Positions 1-7,829 are shown, counted from the first letter of the stretch. The stretch is DNA of 13,082 nucleotides from an uncultured Cytophagaceae bacterium (GCA_903960725.1 CAJCBY010000091.1:1-13082); one strand, 5' to 3'. Numbers and translations: made by a program. Notes: generated by a model not told the origin, from the sequence alone.

Positions 1-893
1 AATCTACGATAAGCCTCCGTCCTAATCGGATCTAACGTGCTCAAATAGGTAAAGGCTTGTTGGCGTTCTGCCGGTAGAGCTTCATCTAGAATCGAAATGA
101 TTTCTTCGGATTTGGCATCAAAAAAGACCCGAATACTCGCAGCGCCAGGACGCAGTGTATTGACTTGACGAATCGACTTCAATATCTCTAACATACCTTT
201 GCGGGTTGCATCAGGATTTTCGGTCATTTTGTCTAAAAATAACCGATGGTAATCGTAATACACATCACGCATCGGTTGGAGATTTTGATTAATTAAATTC
301 TCGGACACGCCTATACGGCTTCGGACATCTGACATGACTCCCCAACCGGAGCCTGAGTTTTGGGCTAAATTGGTTAAATTATTCAACTTCTGAACGAAGG
401 GTTCTCCACCTCGAGGACCAAAAGAGTCATAGGAATAAGTTAATCCTAAGTACGCATAAAAGGCCATTAATGAACTCAGGTTATCGGAGAAAACATTATC
501 ATTGTAGGTAATAGGCGTCCCTAATTGGTATTTAAAGTTAAAGCTCTTATCCACTAGATTGAGCAAAACCGTTTCATACGAAGTGCCAAAAACGGGCCTT
601 AGGACCTGAACACGCGCAGTGGCTTCGATATCCCCTTGAGCGGAGGACTTCGTTAAAAGTAAATTGATATTGAGTTTAATTTTTTCTTCAGGTGCAAAAT
701 TATCTGAAGACCATCTCCGGCCATTCATAAATTCCTGCATCGTTCTTTGTAATTCAGCGTAGACTTGTGAACCGCCACGCTGCTGATCGAGCTGTAATTG
801 CTCTGTACTTATACTAATAGAAGTTAAAAGTTCTTGAGCTTGAACAGCCCAAGAACTTAAAAGGAATATCAACAGAAATCGTATTGATTTCAT
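1..893 (-). CDS. porD: PorD-family (DUF4835) type IX secretion-associated protein, C-terminus cut by window edge
   Basis: The reading frame opens with ATG at 893 and stays open to base 1, giving 297 codons with no stop. The family is usually about 300 residues, so only a few residues should be missing. The N-terminus (MKSIRFLLIFLLSSWAVQA) is a signal peptide with likely cleavage after VQA, before QE, so the product is exported. The body has features I associate with DUF4835/PorD: a QVYAELQ segment near residue 37, FMNGRRW, an FSDNLSS...YAYLGLTYDSF-like region around residues 125-145, a GSGWGV motif, and a closing L-DPIRTEAYR stretch. PorD is a Bacteroidota protein needed for type IX secretion in Porphyromonas; its biochemical role is not clear. 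It starts 25 bases after rpoZ and is probably co-transcribed with it. Family assignment rests on recognised sequence pattern and gene order. Confidence 0.85.
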   Translation of the reverse strand, partial: MKSIRFLLIFLLSSWAVQAQELLTSISISTEQLQLDQQRGGSQVYAELQRTMQEFMNGRRWSSDNFAPEEKIKLNINLLLTKSSAQGDIEATARVQVLRPVFGTSYETVLLNLVDKSFNFKYQLGTPITYNDNVFSDNLSSLMAFYAYLGLTYSYDSFGPRGGEPFVQKLNNLTNLAQNSGSGWGVMSDVRSRIGVSENLINQNLQPMRDVYYDYHRLFLDKMTENPDATRKGMLEILKSIRQVNTLRPGAASIRVFFDAKSEEIISILDEALPAERQQAFTYLSTLDPIRTEAYRR

Positions 894-918
894 GATCGAT
901 CGTTAAAATCAATTTTGA

Positions 919-1245
919 TTAGCTCTCAGTTGTACCTTCTTCGCGGTTTCTGAAATCTACTTTATCTGCTAAAAAATCATCGATAGCTAAAGCCGACGGC
1001 TTAGGCATACGCTCGTAGTATTTTGAGATTTCGATTTGCTCACGGTTCTCAAAAATTTCCTCTAAATTATCTACGGATGAAGCAAACTCAGATAATTTAC
1101 CTGACAATTCTTCTTTCATCTTGCTTGAAATCTGACGTGCACGTTGTCCTACGATTGTAATTGATTCGTATACGTTACCAGTTTTAGCAGCGATCTTGTC
1201 TACATCACGTGTAATGATGGATGGATTTGTTGGTGTCTTAGACAT
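919..1245 (-). CDS. rpoZ: DNA-directed RNA polymerase subunit omega
   Basis: This 108-residue protein matches the Bacteroidota form of omega (RpoZ/Rpb6 fold). The N-terminal block includes SIITRDVDKIAAKTGNVYES (residues 9-28). It is followed by VGQRARQISSKMKEEL (residues 32-47), which holds the conserved R-A-R-Q-I helix that clamps the beta-prime C-terminus. A charged tail (FENREQIEISKYYERMPKPSALAIDDF) is typical of the phylum and differs from E. coli omega. Omega helps assemble and stabilise RNA polymerase. The start is ATG at 1245, with an AT-rich leader and no Shine-Dalgarno sequence. It lies between bamD (48 bases upstream) and porD (25 bases downstream), the usual Bacteroidota neighbours. 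A -7 element in the gap upstream suggests it can also be transcribed independently of the operon. Confidence 0.92.
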   Translation of the reverse strand: MSKTPTNPSIITRDVDKIAAKTGNVYESITIVGQRARQISSKMKEELSGKLSEFASSVDNLEEIFENREQIEISKYYERMPKPSALAIDDFLADKVDFRNREEGTTES

Positions 1246-1264
1246 CTCTATATAATTTAAGATT

Positions 1265-1273
1265 GCAAATTTA
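1265..1273 (-). promoter_or_regulatory. Putative -7 promoter element for rpoZ
   Basis: On the minus strand the bamD-rpoZ gap reads TAAATTTGC, a full match to the Bacteroidota sigma-70 -7 consensus TAnnTTTG, followed by C. It would place transcription start about 15 bases before the rpoZ ATG. I see no clear TTG -33 element at 19-21 bases upstream, so this is an internal promoter candidate and not proven. Confidence 0.4.
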
Positions 1274-1293
1274 ACGTTAATTTTTAAGAAATA

Positions 1294-2184
1294 CTATTGT
1301 GGACTCGTAGCAATTTTAGAGGTATTTGACTTCTCCTTTTCTTGCAAAGCCTTGTAGTCCGCTTCTAACTTCGCGATGCGCGTTACTTCACTTTGGCTTT
1401 CTGTGTACCACTTTTCAGCCGTTTTTAAGAACGCGCTTTGAGGGTATTTGTCTATGAATTCTAAATAGAATTTCAACACTTCCTCGTAACGCTCTTTTTG
1501 TTTATACTCGACAGTACTTTTTGCCAAATCAAATTGGGAAACTACCTTGAAATAGGCCATCTCTTCATTGTAATCTGAATCCGGGAACTCGCGTTGAAAA
1601 TTAGTAATCTCGATCACAGAGGACTTTAATGAGGCGATATTAAAAGGGGATGTTTTGTAATACAACTTCGCCTTCTCATAGGCTTTCTTTTCCAATTTCT
1701 TACGCAGATCCTTGATCATCGTACTACAATCTTCCCGGTACTTAGATTCAGGGTAGTTATTGATATAACTTTGTAATTCGTTAATGGCTGCTAAAGTCCC
1801 CGTTTGATCTAGATTAAAAGTGGGCGAATCTTTATACAATGAAAAGGCTGCCATATAAATGGCCTCCTCTGCGAATTCAGAACGGGAAAAAACCTCAGAA
1901 AAACGCTTGAAGTGAGTATTAGCAACCGCATAATTCCCTAATTCGAAGTCACATTTTGCTTGGTAAAAAGTGGCCATTTCCTGAGTAGAATCCCCAGTTA
2001 ATAGCGGTAAAATCTCATCAAAAAGAATGCCTGCTTTATCAAACTCCTTTTTGTTATAATAGTCTAATGACGCTTTATACTTCGTAGGAACGCTCGCGCT
2101 CTTTCTGAACTTCTCGAACTTTCCGCAAGCACTTAAACCGATTAAAGCGATTAAACCAATAAATATTTTATTTTTCAAATTCAT
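1294..2184 (-). CDS. bamD: Outer membrane protein assembly factor BamD (lipoprotein)
   Basis: This 296-residue lipoprotein has a short basic N-terminus, a hydrophobic core and a lipobox LSAC (residues 17-20), so C20 is the expected lipidated cysteine. The mature part is helical TPR-like: SLDYYNKKEFDKAGILFDEILP (about 39-61), ATFYQAKCDFELGNYAVANTHFKRF (about 71-96), a third repeat around YPESKYREDC, and a fourth around FYLEFIDKYPQSAFLKTAEKWYTE. This TPR arrangement and length fit BamD/YfiO. BamD works with BamA in the periplasm to fold beta-barrel proteins into the outer membrane. It starts 18 bases after the ABC transporter stop and is followed by rpoZ, the usual neighbour in Bacteroidota. 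A charged coiled tail (EADYKALQEKEKSNTSK) ends the protein. The start is ATG at 2184. Confidence 0.9.
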   Translation of the reverse strand: MNLKNKIFIGLIALIGLSACGKFEKFRKSASVPTKYKASLDYYNKKEFDKAGILFDEILPLLTGDSTQEMATFYQAKCDFELGNYAVANTHFKRFSEVFSRSEFAEEAIYMAAFSLYKDSPTFNLDQTGTLAAINELQSYINNYPESKYREDCSTMIKDLRKKLEKKAYEKAKLYYKTSPFNIASLKSSVIEITNFQREFPDSDYNEEMAYFKVVSQFDLAKSTVEYKQKERYEEVLKFYLEFIDKYPQSAFLKTAEKWYTESQSEVTRIAKLEADYKALQEKEKSNTSKIATSPQ

Positions 2185-2190
2185 AAGCCC

Positions 2191-2199
2191 GCAAAGATA
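2191..2199 (-). promoter_or_regulatory. Putative -7 promoter element directly upstream of bamD
   Basis: On the minus strand the 18-base gap before bamD contains TATCTTTGC, a full match to TAnnTTTG. Only six bases separate it from the ATG, so transcription would begin at or near the start codon, giving a leaderless or almost leaderless bamD message. No TTG is visible at the expected -33 position, and the upstream part lies inside the end of the ABC transporter gene. Confidence 0.35.
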
Positions 2200-2202
2200 C
2201 GT

Positions 2203-3954
2203 TTATTTTCTGAATTGTAGATGATAGAGTTGCGCATATAAACCGTCTAAAGCTAATAATTCATCCTGCGTACCCCGCTCTTTAATTTCACCTTTATCCA
2301 TTACTAAAATTTGATCTGAGTTCCGAATCGTAGACAATCGATGCGCAATCACCACCGCCGTTCGTCCCTTCATCAGGGTAGAAATGGCTTGCTGTATTAA
2401 CACTTCCGTCTCTGAATCGACAGATGAAGTCGCTTCATCTAAAACAATAATCTTCGGATTATGGACCAAAGCACGCACAAACGAAATCAACTGTCTTTGT
2501 CCAACACTCAAGGTTGCCCCTCGCTCTTTCACTTCATAATCATAACCCCCAGGTAAGGATAGAATAAAGTCGTGCACACCTACTGCTTTCGCTGCTTCGA
2601 CCATTTTCTCATGTGTAATCGATTCATCCCCTAGGTGAATATTGTATGCAATCGAGGAGCTAAACAAGAAGACGTCCTGTAAGACGACGGCAATATTTTG
2701 GCGCAGTGAGCCTATCTCATAGGAAGTTAAGGGAACGCCGTCGATATTGATTTCGCCACTTTGGCAATCATATAAACGTCCTAATAGACCAATGATAGAT
2801 GATTTACCTGCTCCAGTGGCACCCACGATAGCGCAAGTTTTTCCTGCTTCCACGGTAAAACTCACGTTTTTAACCACCCATTCTGGCTCCTGGTAGGCAA
2901 AAGTAACATCCGAAAATTCAATTTTACCTGTAATTTGATTCGCTTGAACGGTCCCATTGTTTTGGATATAATCCGTCGAATCCAACAGCGTCAAAATTCG
3001 TTCTGTCGATACAATACCCATTTGTAAGGTATTGAAACGATCCGCCAGCATTCGAATAGGGCGGTAAAATAAGTTAATAAACATGATGAATGCAGTCAAA
3101 GTCCCCACCCCCATTTCCTCTTTTACGATGTAGGTAGACGCCGCCCAAACGACTAGCCCAGTCCCTATCGCTGCAATAACGTCAGCCACTGGGAAAAAGA
3201 CCGAATACGCGAAAATACCCCGAATATTAGCGTCCCGATGCTCTTCGTTGATGCGATTGAATTTAGCCAATTCTTGCTTTTCGGCGTGGAACATTTGGAC
3301 AATCAACATCCCAGAAATATGTTCTTGCACAAAAGAATTCAAATTAGCGACAGCCGTCCGAACTTCATTGAATGACTTCTTGATATATTCCTTGAATACA
3401 TAGGTCGAAAAGACCATAAAAGGCACCGTCGCAATGATGATCAAAGTCAAGCGCCAATCCGCGTAAAACATCACCCCTAAAATCAAAAATAACTGCAGCA
3501 AATCGCCAGCAATGGAGGCAAGACCTTCTGAAAAAACATCATTTAATGTTTCAATGTCCGAAACTGTCCTAGTGACTAAACGCCCAATGGGGGTCGCGTC
3601 AAAAAAGGCCAACCTAAGATTTACAATCTTCTCATACAATTGAATGCGAATGTCACGGATGACGGTTTGGCCCAAATATCCAGCTAAATAGGAGGTTGAA
3701 AATTGTAGACCTGTTTGCAAAAATAGGGCTCCTAACATCCAGCCCAGCATTCGCAGCAAATCAGACTGAAAAGTGAGACCTAAATAATTATCTAAGGTAT
3801 AGCGAATTAAAAGAGGGACGACAGGAGAAATACCCGCCATGCAGAGGATCAAAAAAACGAGAAACCAAAAGCGAAAACGGTAAGGCTGAATAAAGCCATA
3901 TAACCGTTTAATAATCTGAAAATCAAAAGTTTTACCGGTATTAGCTTCTTTCAC
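2203..3954 (-). CDS. ABC exporter, fused membrane and ATPase domains (MsbA/lipid-exporter-like)
   Basis: This 583-residue half-transporter has an N-terminal six-helix type I exporter domain (about 20-320), with hydrophobic segments near 29-56, 63-82, 150-187 and 250-300. A nucleotide-binding domain follows (about 343-583). Visible motifs are Walker A GATGAGKSS (378-386), Q-loop LQD (Q426), signature LSVGQ (482-486), Walker B IIVLDEA with catalytic E507, D-loop SSVD (510-513) and H-loop H538. Valine replaces the usual first glycine of LSGGQ. It should act as a homodimer in the inner membrane; the substrate is unknown, with lipid, peptide or drug all possible. The start is GTG at 3954: an in-frame TGA lies two codons upstream, and the next methionine (residue 39) would delete the first membrane helix. 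It overlaps the small upstream gene by 14 bases, which suggests translational coupling. Confidence 0.93.
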   Translation of the reverse strand: MKEANTGKTFDFQIIKRLYGFIQPYRFRFWFLVFLILCMAGISPVVPLLIRYTLDNYLGLTFQSDLLRMLGWMLGALFLQTGLQFSTSYLAGYLGQTVIRDIRIQLYEKIVNLRLAFFDATPIGRLVTRTVSDIETLNDVFSEGLASIAGDLLQLFLILGVMFYADWRLTLIIIATVPFMVFSTYVFKEYIKKSFNEVRTAVANLNSFVQEHISGMLIVQMFHAEKQELAKFNRINEEHRDANIRGIFAYSVFFPVADVIAAIGTGLVVWAASTYIVKEEMGVGTLTAFIMFINLFYRPIRMLADRFNTLQMGIVSTERILTLLDSTDYIQNNGTVQANQITGKIEFSDVTFAYQEPEWVVKNVSFTVEAGKTCAIVGATGAGKSSIIGLLGRLYDCQSGEINIDGVPLTSYEIGSLRQNIAVVLQDVFLFSSSIAYNIHLGDESITHEKMVEAAKAVGVHDFILSLPGGYDYEVKERGATLSVGQRQLISFVRALVHNPKIIVLDEATSSVDSETEVLIQQAISTLMKGRTAVVIAHRLSTIRNSDQILVMDKGEIKERGTQDELLALDGLYAQLYHLQFRK

Positions 3955-4105
3955 TGCTCATTTTATCGATAGTGGTAGAAGCCGCACAAGTACCGCAGCC
4001 TTTGGCACAGTTCCCTGCATTCTTTCCCCAAAACTGACTATAAACCAGGCGAACTAAATAAACGAGTGCCGCTGCAAATACCAGAAAGATGATCCCGTTT
4101 TCCAT
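3941..4105 (-). CDS. Small single-pass membrane protein with cysteine-rich tail (FeoB-associated Cys-rich type)
   Basis: This short gene encodes 54 residues. It starts with ATG at 4105, one base after the stop of the phosphatase gene, and ends with TAA at 3941-3943, inside the ABC transporter gene. The N-terminal half (GIIFLVFAAALVYLVRLVY, residues 4-22) is one membrane helix. The tail carries NCAKGCGTCAAS (residues 32-43), three cysteines spaced C-x3-C-x2-C. This layout resembles the small FeoB-associated Cys-rich membrane proteins (PF12669-like), which usually sit near ferrous iron transport genes. No feoA or feoB is seen here. The cysteines could bind metal or an iron-sulfur cluster, but that is inference. 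Support for a real gene is the fit to its neighbours at both ends and the recognisable helix-plus-cysteine architecture. Function in this operon is unknown. Confidence 0.8.
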   Translation of the reverse strand: MENGIIFLVFAAALVYLVRLVYSQFWGKNAGNCAKGCGTCAASTTIDKMSSERS

Positions 4106-4106
4106 A

Positions 4107-4907
4107 TTAATCATACCACTTTGACTGCAAAGTTCTTAAAAATTCTGAGAATATAGGGCCTGCGCCAATAATTTCACCCGTAAAAATAACCTCTTGACCT
4201 CCGGAAAAATTAGTAACCATCCCTCCTGCTTCTTCCATAATTATTTTACCAGCTGCTACATCCCAAGGCTTCAAATTAGCCTCAAAAAAGCCCTCAAAGC
4301 GACCACAAGCTGTATAAGCTAAATCAATCGCGGCAGCTCCCATCCGTCTTAAACCGTGCGATGAACGCATTAGTTCCTTTAATAAATCCAAATACCGGTC
4401 TTGGTAAGAGAAATCGTAATAAGGAAAACCGGTGGCTAGTAAAGATTTAGAAAGCGAATTTTCTGGCGAAACTCGAATAGGTTTACCATTCAAATGAGCC
4501 CCATGACCCTTCACCGCCGTAAATAATTCATCTCGATTAGGCTCGTAGATCAGACCTAAAATAGGCTGTTTGTTCAGAATCAATCCCACCGAAACCGCGA
4601 ATACCGGCAGCTTGTGCAGGAAATTTGTGGTACCATCTAAGGGGTCAATCACCCAATAGTAACCATCTCCCACCTCTTCGTAATTCGAAGAGGTTTCCTC
4701 AGCAATAAATCCCGCTTCGGGAAAAATGGCAGAGAGCCCTTGCTTCAATTTTGCTTCCGCTTGTTGATCTACAAAAGAAACTAAATCATTTGTTCCTTTA
4801 TAGATGATATCTGAACTGGTGAACTGAGATGATTGCTGCAGAATCCATTGGCCAGTCCCTCGAACTAACTCAGACGATTCCTTCAACACCTCTGTTAACG
4901 CTTTCAT
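4107..4907 (-). CDS. Inositol monophosphatase family protein (IMPase/SuhB/CysQ-like)
   Basis: This 266-residue protein is of standard family length. The metal-binding motifs are all present: FIAEETSS with E70, WVIDPLDGTTNF (85-96) with D88 and D91, and PWDVAAG (214-220) with D216, followed by EEAGG. These are the Mg2+ ligands of the Li+-sensitive phosphatase superfamily, which removes phosphate from inositol monophosphate, 3'-phosphoadenosine 5'-phosphate or fructose-1,6-bisphosphate, depending on the member. The exact substrate cannot be read from sequence; the motif spacing is closest to inositol-1-monophosphatase. No signal peptide is seen, so it is cytoplasmic. Its ATG shares one base with the TAA of the upstream protease gene (TAATG), a layout typical of coupled translation. 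The small Cys-rich gene follows one base after its stop. Confidence 0.9.
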   Translation of the reverse strand: MKALTEVLKESSELVRGTGQWILQQSSQFTSSDIIYKGTNDLVSFVDQQAEAKLKQGLSAIFPEAGFIAEETSSNYEEVGDGYYWVIDPLDGTTNFLHKLPVFAVSVGLILNKQPILGLIYEPNRDELFTAVKGHGAHLNGKPIRVSPENSLSKSLLATGFPYYDFSYQDRYLDLLKELMRSSHGLRRMGAAAIDLAYTACGRFEGFFEANLKPWDVAAGKIIMEEAGGMVTNFSGGQEVIFTGEIIGAGPIFSEFLRTLQSKWYD

Positions 4908-7009
4908 TATTTTTTAGCCACAGGTTTTACACTTGCCAAAGGTCCTTTCAACCAATCCGCGATAATCTGCTGTGTCTCTTTCAAATACGCATCCTTCGCG
5001 TGCTTATCTTTTTCTTTAGAATCTATTTTCTTGCCATCCGCATCGGTTGCCTCTGCACCAGCCATCGCTTCCATCATATCTGCTGTCTCATCTGGCTTTT
5101 TCTTCTGGTCATCTAATTCTTTCTTGCGCTTATCGTAATGTAAAGCAATTGAATTCGTTTCCTTTAATTTCTTCCAACGTTCTAAATCAGCTTTCAATTT
5201 CAACAATTCCGGTTTTGTTTTCAATCTGTTTTGGAAGGCCACTTGCAGTTGCTTTACCGTGGCAGGATTTACTTTCCCGGTCTTAGTATACGTCGTAGAA
5301 CGAATCATATCCCAAGGCAGAGCGCTTGGCTGAGAACTTTCACCAAACTCTTCCGCCGAGAAAGCAGACGGTAGAGCAAAATCTGGGCTAACACCTTTAT
5401 GTTGTGTAGAACTACCCGTAATTCGGTAGAATTTCTCCAACGTAATTTTCAAAACACCTGGATTTTCCTTCTCTGAACGCACAAAACGACTCAGATCTAA
5501 AACGCTCTGAACCGTTCCTTTACCATAGGACTGCTCCCCTACGATTATACCTCTTTGGTAATCTTGAATAGCTCCAGCAAAAATTTCTGATGCAGAGGCA
5601 GAGAATCGATTAATTAAAACAGCCATCGGGCCATCGTAAACTAACTCTGGATTTTCATCATTTTCTTGTGTGATTTGACCCGTAGATTCTTTACGTTGTA
5701 CCACAGGACCTGAACCGATAAACAACCCTGTTAAATCCACAGCCTCGATCAAGGAACCCCCACCATTATTACGTAAATCAATTAATAAGGCATCGATTCC
5801 TTCTTTCTTGAACTCCAAAAGGAACTTGCGTACATCCGCTGAAGTAGATTTAAAACCGTCCTCATTGTTACGTGCACCTTCGAAATCACGGTAGAACATA
5901 GGAATGGTGATCAAGCCGATCTTCAGTGTTTTCTCCCCTTGTTTTTGGAACAAAATCTCTTTCTTCGCCGTTTGCTCTTCTAATTTAATCTTTTCGCGCA
6001 CGATGCGTACCTCCGTGGTAGGAGAACCTGTTACACCTGAAGCCGGCAATATCTTTAAACGAACAACTGTGCCTTTAGGGCCACGAATTAATTTCACCGC
6101 GTCATCCGTAAACCAACCGATGATATCGACAAATTTCCCATCTTCTCCTTGAGCCACACCTACGATGCGATCCTTCGGATTAACTTGCTTACTTCGGTAA
6201 GCCGGACCACCAGGCACAAGATCAACAATCCCAACATAATCACCATCTAAACGAAGAGTTGCTCCAATTCCTTCAAAACTTTGGGACATATCCTTATTGA
6301 ATTCCTCCGCAGCCTTCGGGATCATATAAGTTGTATGCGGGTCGATACTTTCCGTGTAAGCATTCATGAAAATTTGGAATACATCCTCAGATTTCGTCTT
6401 CGCCATGTATTTCTCCGTACGCTTGTAACGCTCTTTCAACTCACGAACTGAGGTTGTATCTGCCTTACCACCTATTTTCCAATCTAATAATTGGCGCTTC
6501 AAATCTTTGCGCCAAAAATCATCCAACTCTGTCACTGACTTTGCCCAAGTCGCTTTCTCGCGATTAGGCTGGTAGGTTTCCTCTACATAAAAATCAGTCG
6601 GCTTATCTAATTGTGCATGAATGAAAGCATAGCGCGCTTTCATCCTTTTTTGGTAGATATTATAAATTTGAAATGCGGGCGTTAAATCCCCTAAATTAAG
6701 CGACTCATCGATCGCAAAACGATACTTTTCTACTTCCTTAATGTCCTCCGCTAAGAAGAATACTTTGTTCGGATCCAATTGTTTGATATACGAATCAAAA
6801 ATCTTGGAAGACAAGGAATCATTCACTGGAACCTTCCGGTAATGGTAATTACTCAAAATCTCAAACACCTTGCTTTCCACTTTGCGTTGCATAGCAGACG
6901 GTTGCAAATCCCCTTCTTGATAGTTCACTTGACTCTGCAGGTCAGACCCATGCATGAACCAAACAACTAATAAGGATAATGGAATGAAAATAGGAAGTAT
7001 CTTCTTCAT
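4907..7009 (-). CDS. prc: Carboxy-terminal processing (tail-specific) protease, S41 family, Prc/Tsp-like
   Basis: This 700-residue protein is far longer than CtpA and matches Prc/Tsp. An N-terminal membrane or signal segment (ILPIFIPLSLLVVWFMHG) places it in the periplasm. Next come a helical N-terminal domain (about 35-225, with DPNKVFF and SIDPHTTYM), a PDZ domain (about 240-325, SQSFEGIGATL...VPGGPA...GPKGT), the S41 core (about 360-545) and a charged C-terminal helical domain with a Lys/Asp/Glu-rich tail. Catalytic residues follow the E. coli spacing: S472 in SASASE, D483 in IQDYQRG and K497 in GKGTVQ. DLRNNGGGSL is the conserved structural loop. I chose ATG at 7009, 4 bases after the FKBP stop; an in-frame TTG at 7024 would overlap that gene and add only five residues. 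Prc trims and degrades periplasmic proteins. Confidence 0.92.
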   Translation of the reverse strand: MKKILPIFIPLSLLVVWFMHGSDLQSQVNYQEGDLQPSAMQRKVESKVFEILSNYHYRKVPVNDSLSSKIFDSYIKQLDPNKVFFLAEDIKEVEKYRFAIDESLNLGDLTPAFQIYNIYQKRMKARYAFIHAQLDKPTDFYVEETYQPNREKATWAKSVTELDDFWRKDLKRQLLDWKIGGKADTTSVRELKERYKRTEKYMAKTKSEDVFQIFMNAYTESIDPHTTYMIPKAAEEFNKDMSQSFEGIGATLRLDGDYVGIVDLVPGGPAYRSKQVNPKDRIVGVAQGEDGKFVDIIGWFTDDAVKLIRGPKGTVVRLKILPASGVTGSPTTEVRIVREKIKLEEQTAKKEILFQKQGEKTLKIGLITIPMFYRDFEGARNNEDGFKSTSADVRKFLLEFKKEGIDALLIDLRNNGGGSLIEAVDLTGLFIGSGPVVQRKESTGQITQENDENPELVYDGPMAVLINRFSASASEIFAGAIQDYQRGIIVGEQSYGKGTVQSVLDLSRFVRSEKENPGVLKITLEKFYRITGSSTQHKGVSPDFALPSAFSAEEFGESSQPSALPWDMIRSTTYTKTGKVNPATVKQLQVAFQNRLKTKPELLKLKADLERWKKLKETNSIALHYDKRKKELDDQKKKPDETADMMEAMAGAEATDADGKKIDSKEKDKHAKDAYLKETQQIIADWLKGPLASVKPVAKK

Positions 7010-7013
7010 CGTT

Positions 7014-7769
7014 TTATTTTTCAATTTCTAATAACTCTACTTCAAAAATTAAAGCTGAATAGGGTTTTATGGCTTGTCCACCGCCTCGTACGCCATACGC
7101 TAGATTTTGAGGAACAAATAACTTGAATTTAGAACCTACGGGCATTAATTGCAATGCCTCAACCCATCCTTGAATGACGCCATTCACTGGAAAGGTGATA
7201 GGCTCTCCCCTATTGACAGATGAATCGAATATCTCACCGTTAATCAATGTTCCGTGGTAATGCGTTTTTACTTTATCCGTGACCAATGGCTTAGGACCTG
7301 TGCCTAATTTGATAATTTTATATTGTAAACCAGACTCGGTTACGAAGACCGAATCTTTCATTTTATTTTCTGCCAAAAACTTCTCTCCCGCCTCTTTATT
7401 AGGCAAAAACTGCTTCGATTGTTCAAGGGCCTGTGCCTCTTGGTTCTTCATCATGTAGTTCTGAACCGCGTTTTGACATTCTTGCTCTGTCATCTTCAAC
7501 GTAGCCCCCTGGGTAGCTGCAGCAAATCCCTTTGCCACCATGGAAGGATTTAAAATCACCTTTTGGGATTTGAAATTTTGAGCCACTAACACCCCTACTG
7601 CATAAGAAACAGAGTCTACTTGATTCGTAAATTCTTGTGTTGGGACTTTTGTGAGGGAAACAGTTAACTTAGGTTTAGTAGTTGGCTTAACCTGAGACTT
7701 GGTCTTAGTTTGCGCGATAGCGGTGATAGAAACAAAACAAGTTAAGATGGCAATAAATTTAAATTTCAT
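7014..7769 (-). CDS. FKBP-type peptidyl-prolyl cis-trans isomerase, exported
   Basis: This 251-residue protein resembles periplasmic FkpA/Mip. Residues 1-19 (MKFKFIAILTCFVSITAIA) form a signal peptide, and no proper lipobox precedes its one cysteine. A Lys/Thr/Pro-rich linker follows (about 21-45). An FKBP N-terminal dimerisation-type domain comes next (about 51-140, SVSYAVGVLVAQNF...FLAENK), then the FKBP catalytic domain (about 143-250). The latter shows SGLQYKII, HYHGTLINGEIFDSS, VIQGWVEALQLMPVGSKF and a VPQNLAYGVRG block, the ligand-pocket signatures. It speeds proline isomerisation and acts as a folding chaperone in the periplasm. I chose ATG at 7769 because the longer frame (from 7844) adds 25 residues with no export signal ahead of a good signal peptide. 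It is the first gene of the minus-strand train and sits beside a periplasmic protease. Confidence 0.9.
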   Translation of the reverse strand: MKFKFIAILTCFVSITAIAQTKTKSQVKPTTKPKLTVSLTKVPTQEFTNQVDSVSYAVGVLVAQNFKSQKVILNPSMVAKGFAAATQGATLKMTEQECQNAVQNYMMKNQEAQALEQSKQFLPNKEAGEKFLAENKMKDSVFVTESGLQYKIIKLGTGPKPLVTDKVKTHYHGTLINGEIFDSSVNRGEPITFPVNGVIQGWVEALQLMPVGSKFKLFVPQNLAYGVRGGGQAIKPYSALIFEVELLEIEK

Positions 7770-7799
7770 AGGATGATTTATTATTTCTAAACAAAGATT

Positions 7800-7829
7800 C
7801 GAAGATACTGAAATTTGCCTTTTTTTCAA
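7800..7829 (-). promoter_or_regulatory. Putative promoter of the FKBP-to-PorD operon
   Basis: On the minus strand TTG (7829-7827) is followed after 19 bases by TATCTTCG (7807-7800), one mismatch from the Bacteroidota -7 consensus TAnnTTTG. The spacing is close to ideal. Transcription would start about 25 bases before the FKBP ATG at 7769, and this supports the shorter start of that gene. An alternative -7 match, AATCTTTG at 7799-7792, lies next to it but has no well-spaced -33 element. Confidence 0.35.

Noticed and set aside
4829..5286. Plus-strand open frames opposite the phosphatase and protease genes
   Set aside because: They are antisense to strongly supported genes, show no family features, and lack promoters.
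7010..7024. TTG start for the S41 protease
   Set aside because: It adds five residues and overlaps the FKBP gene; the ATG at 7009 gives a 4-base gap and keeps the signal segment intact.
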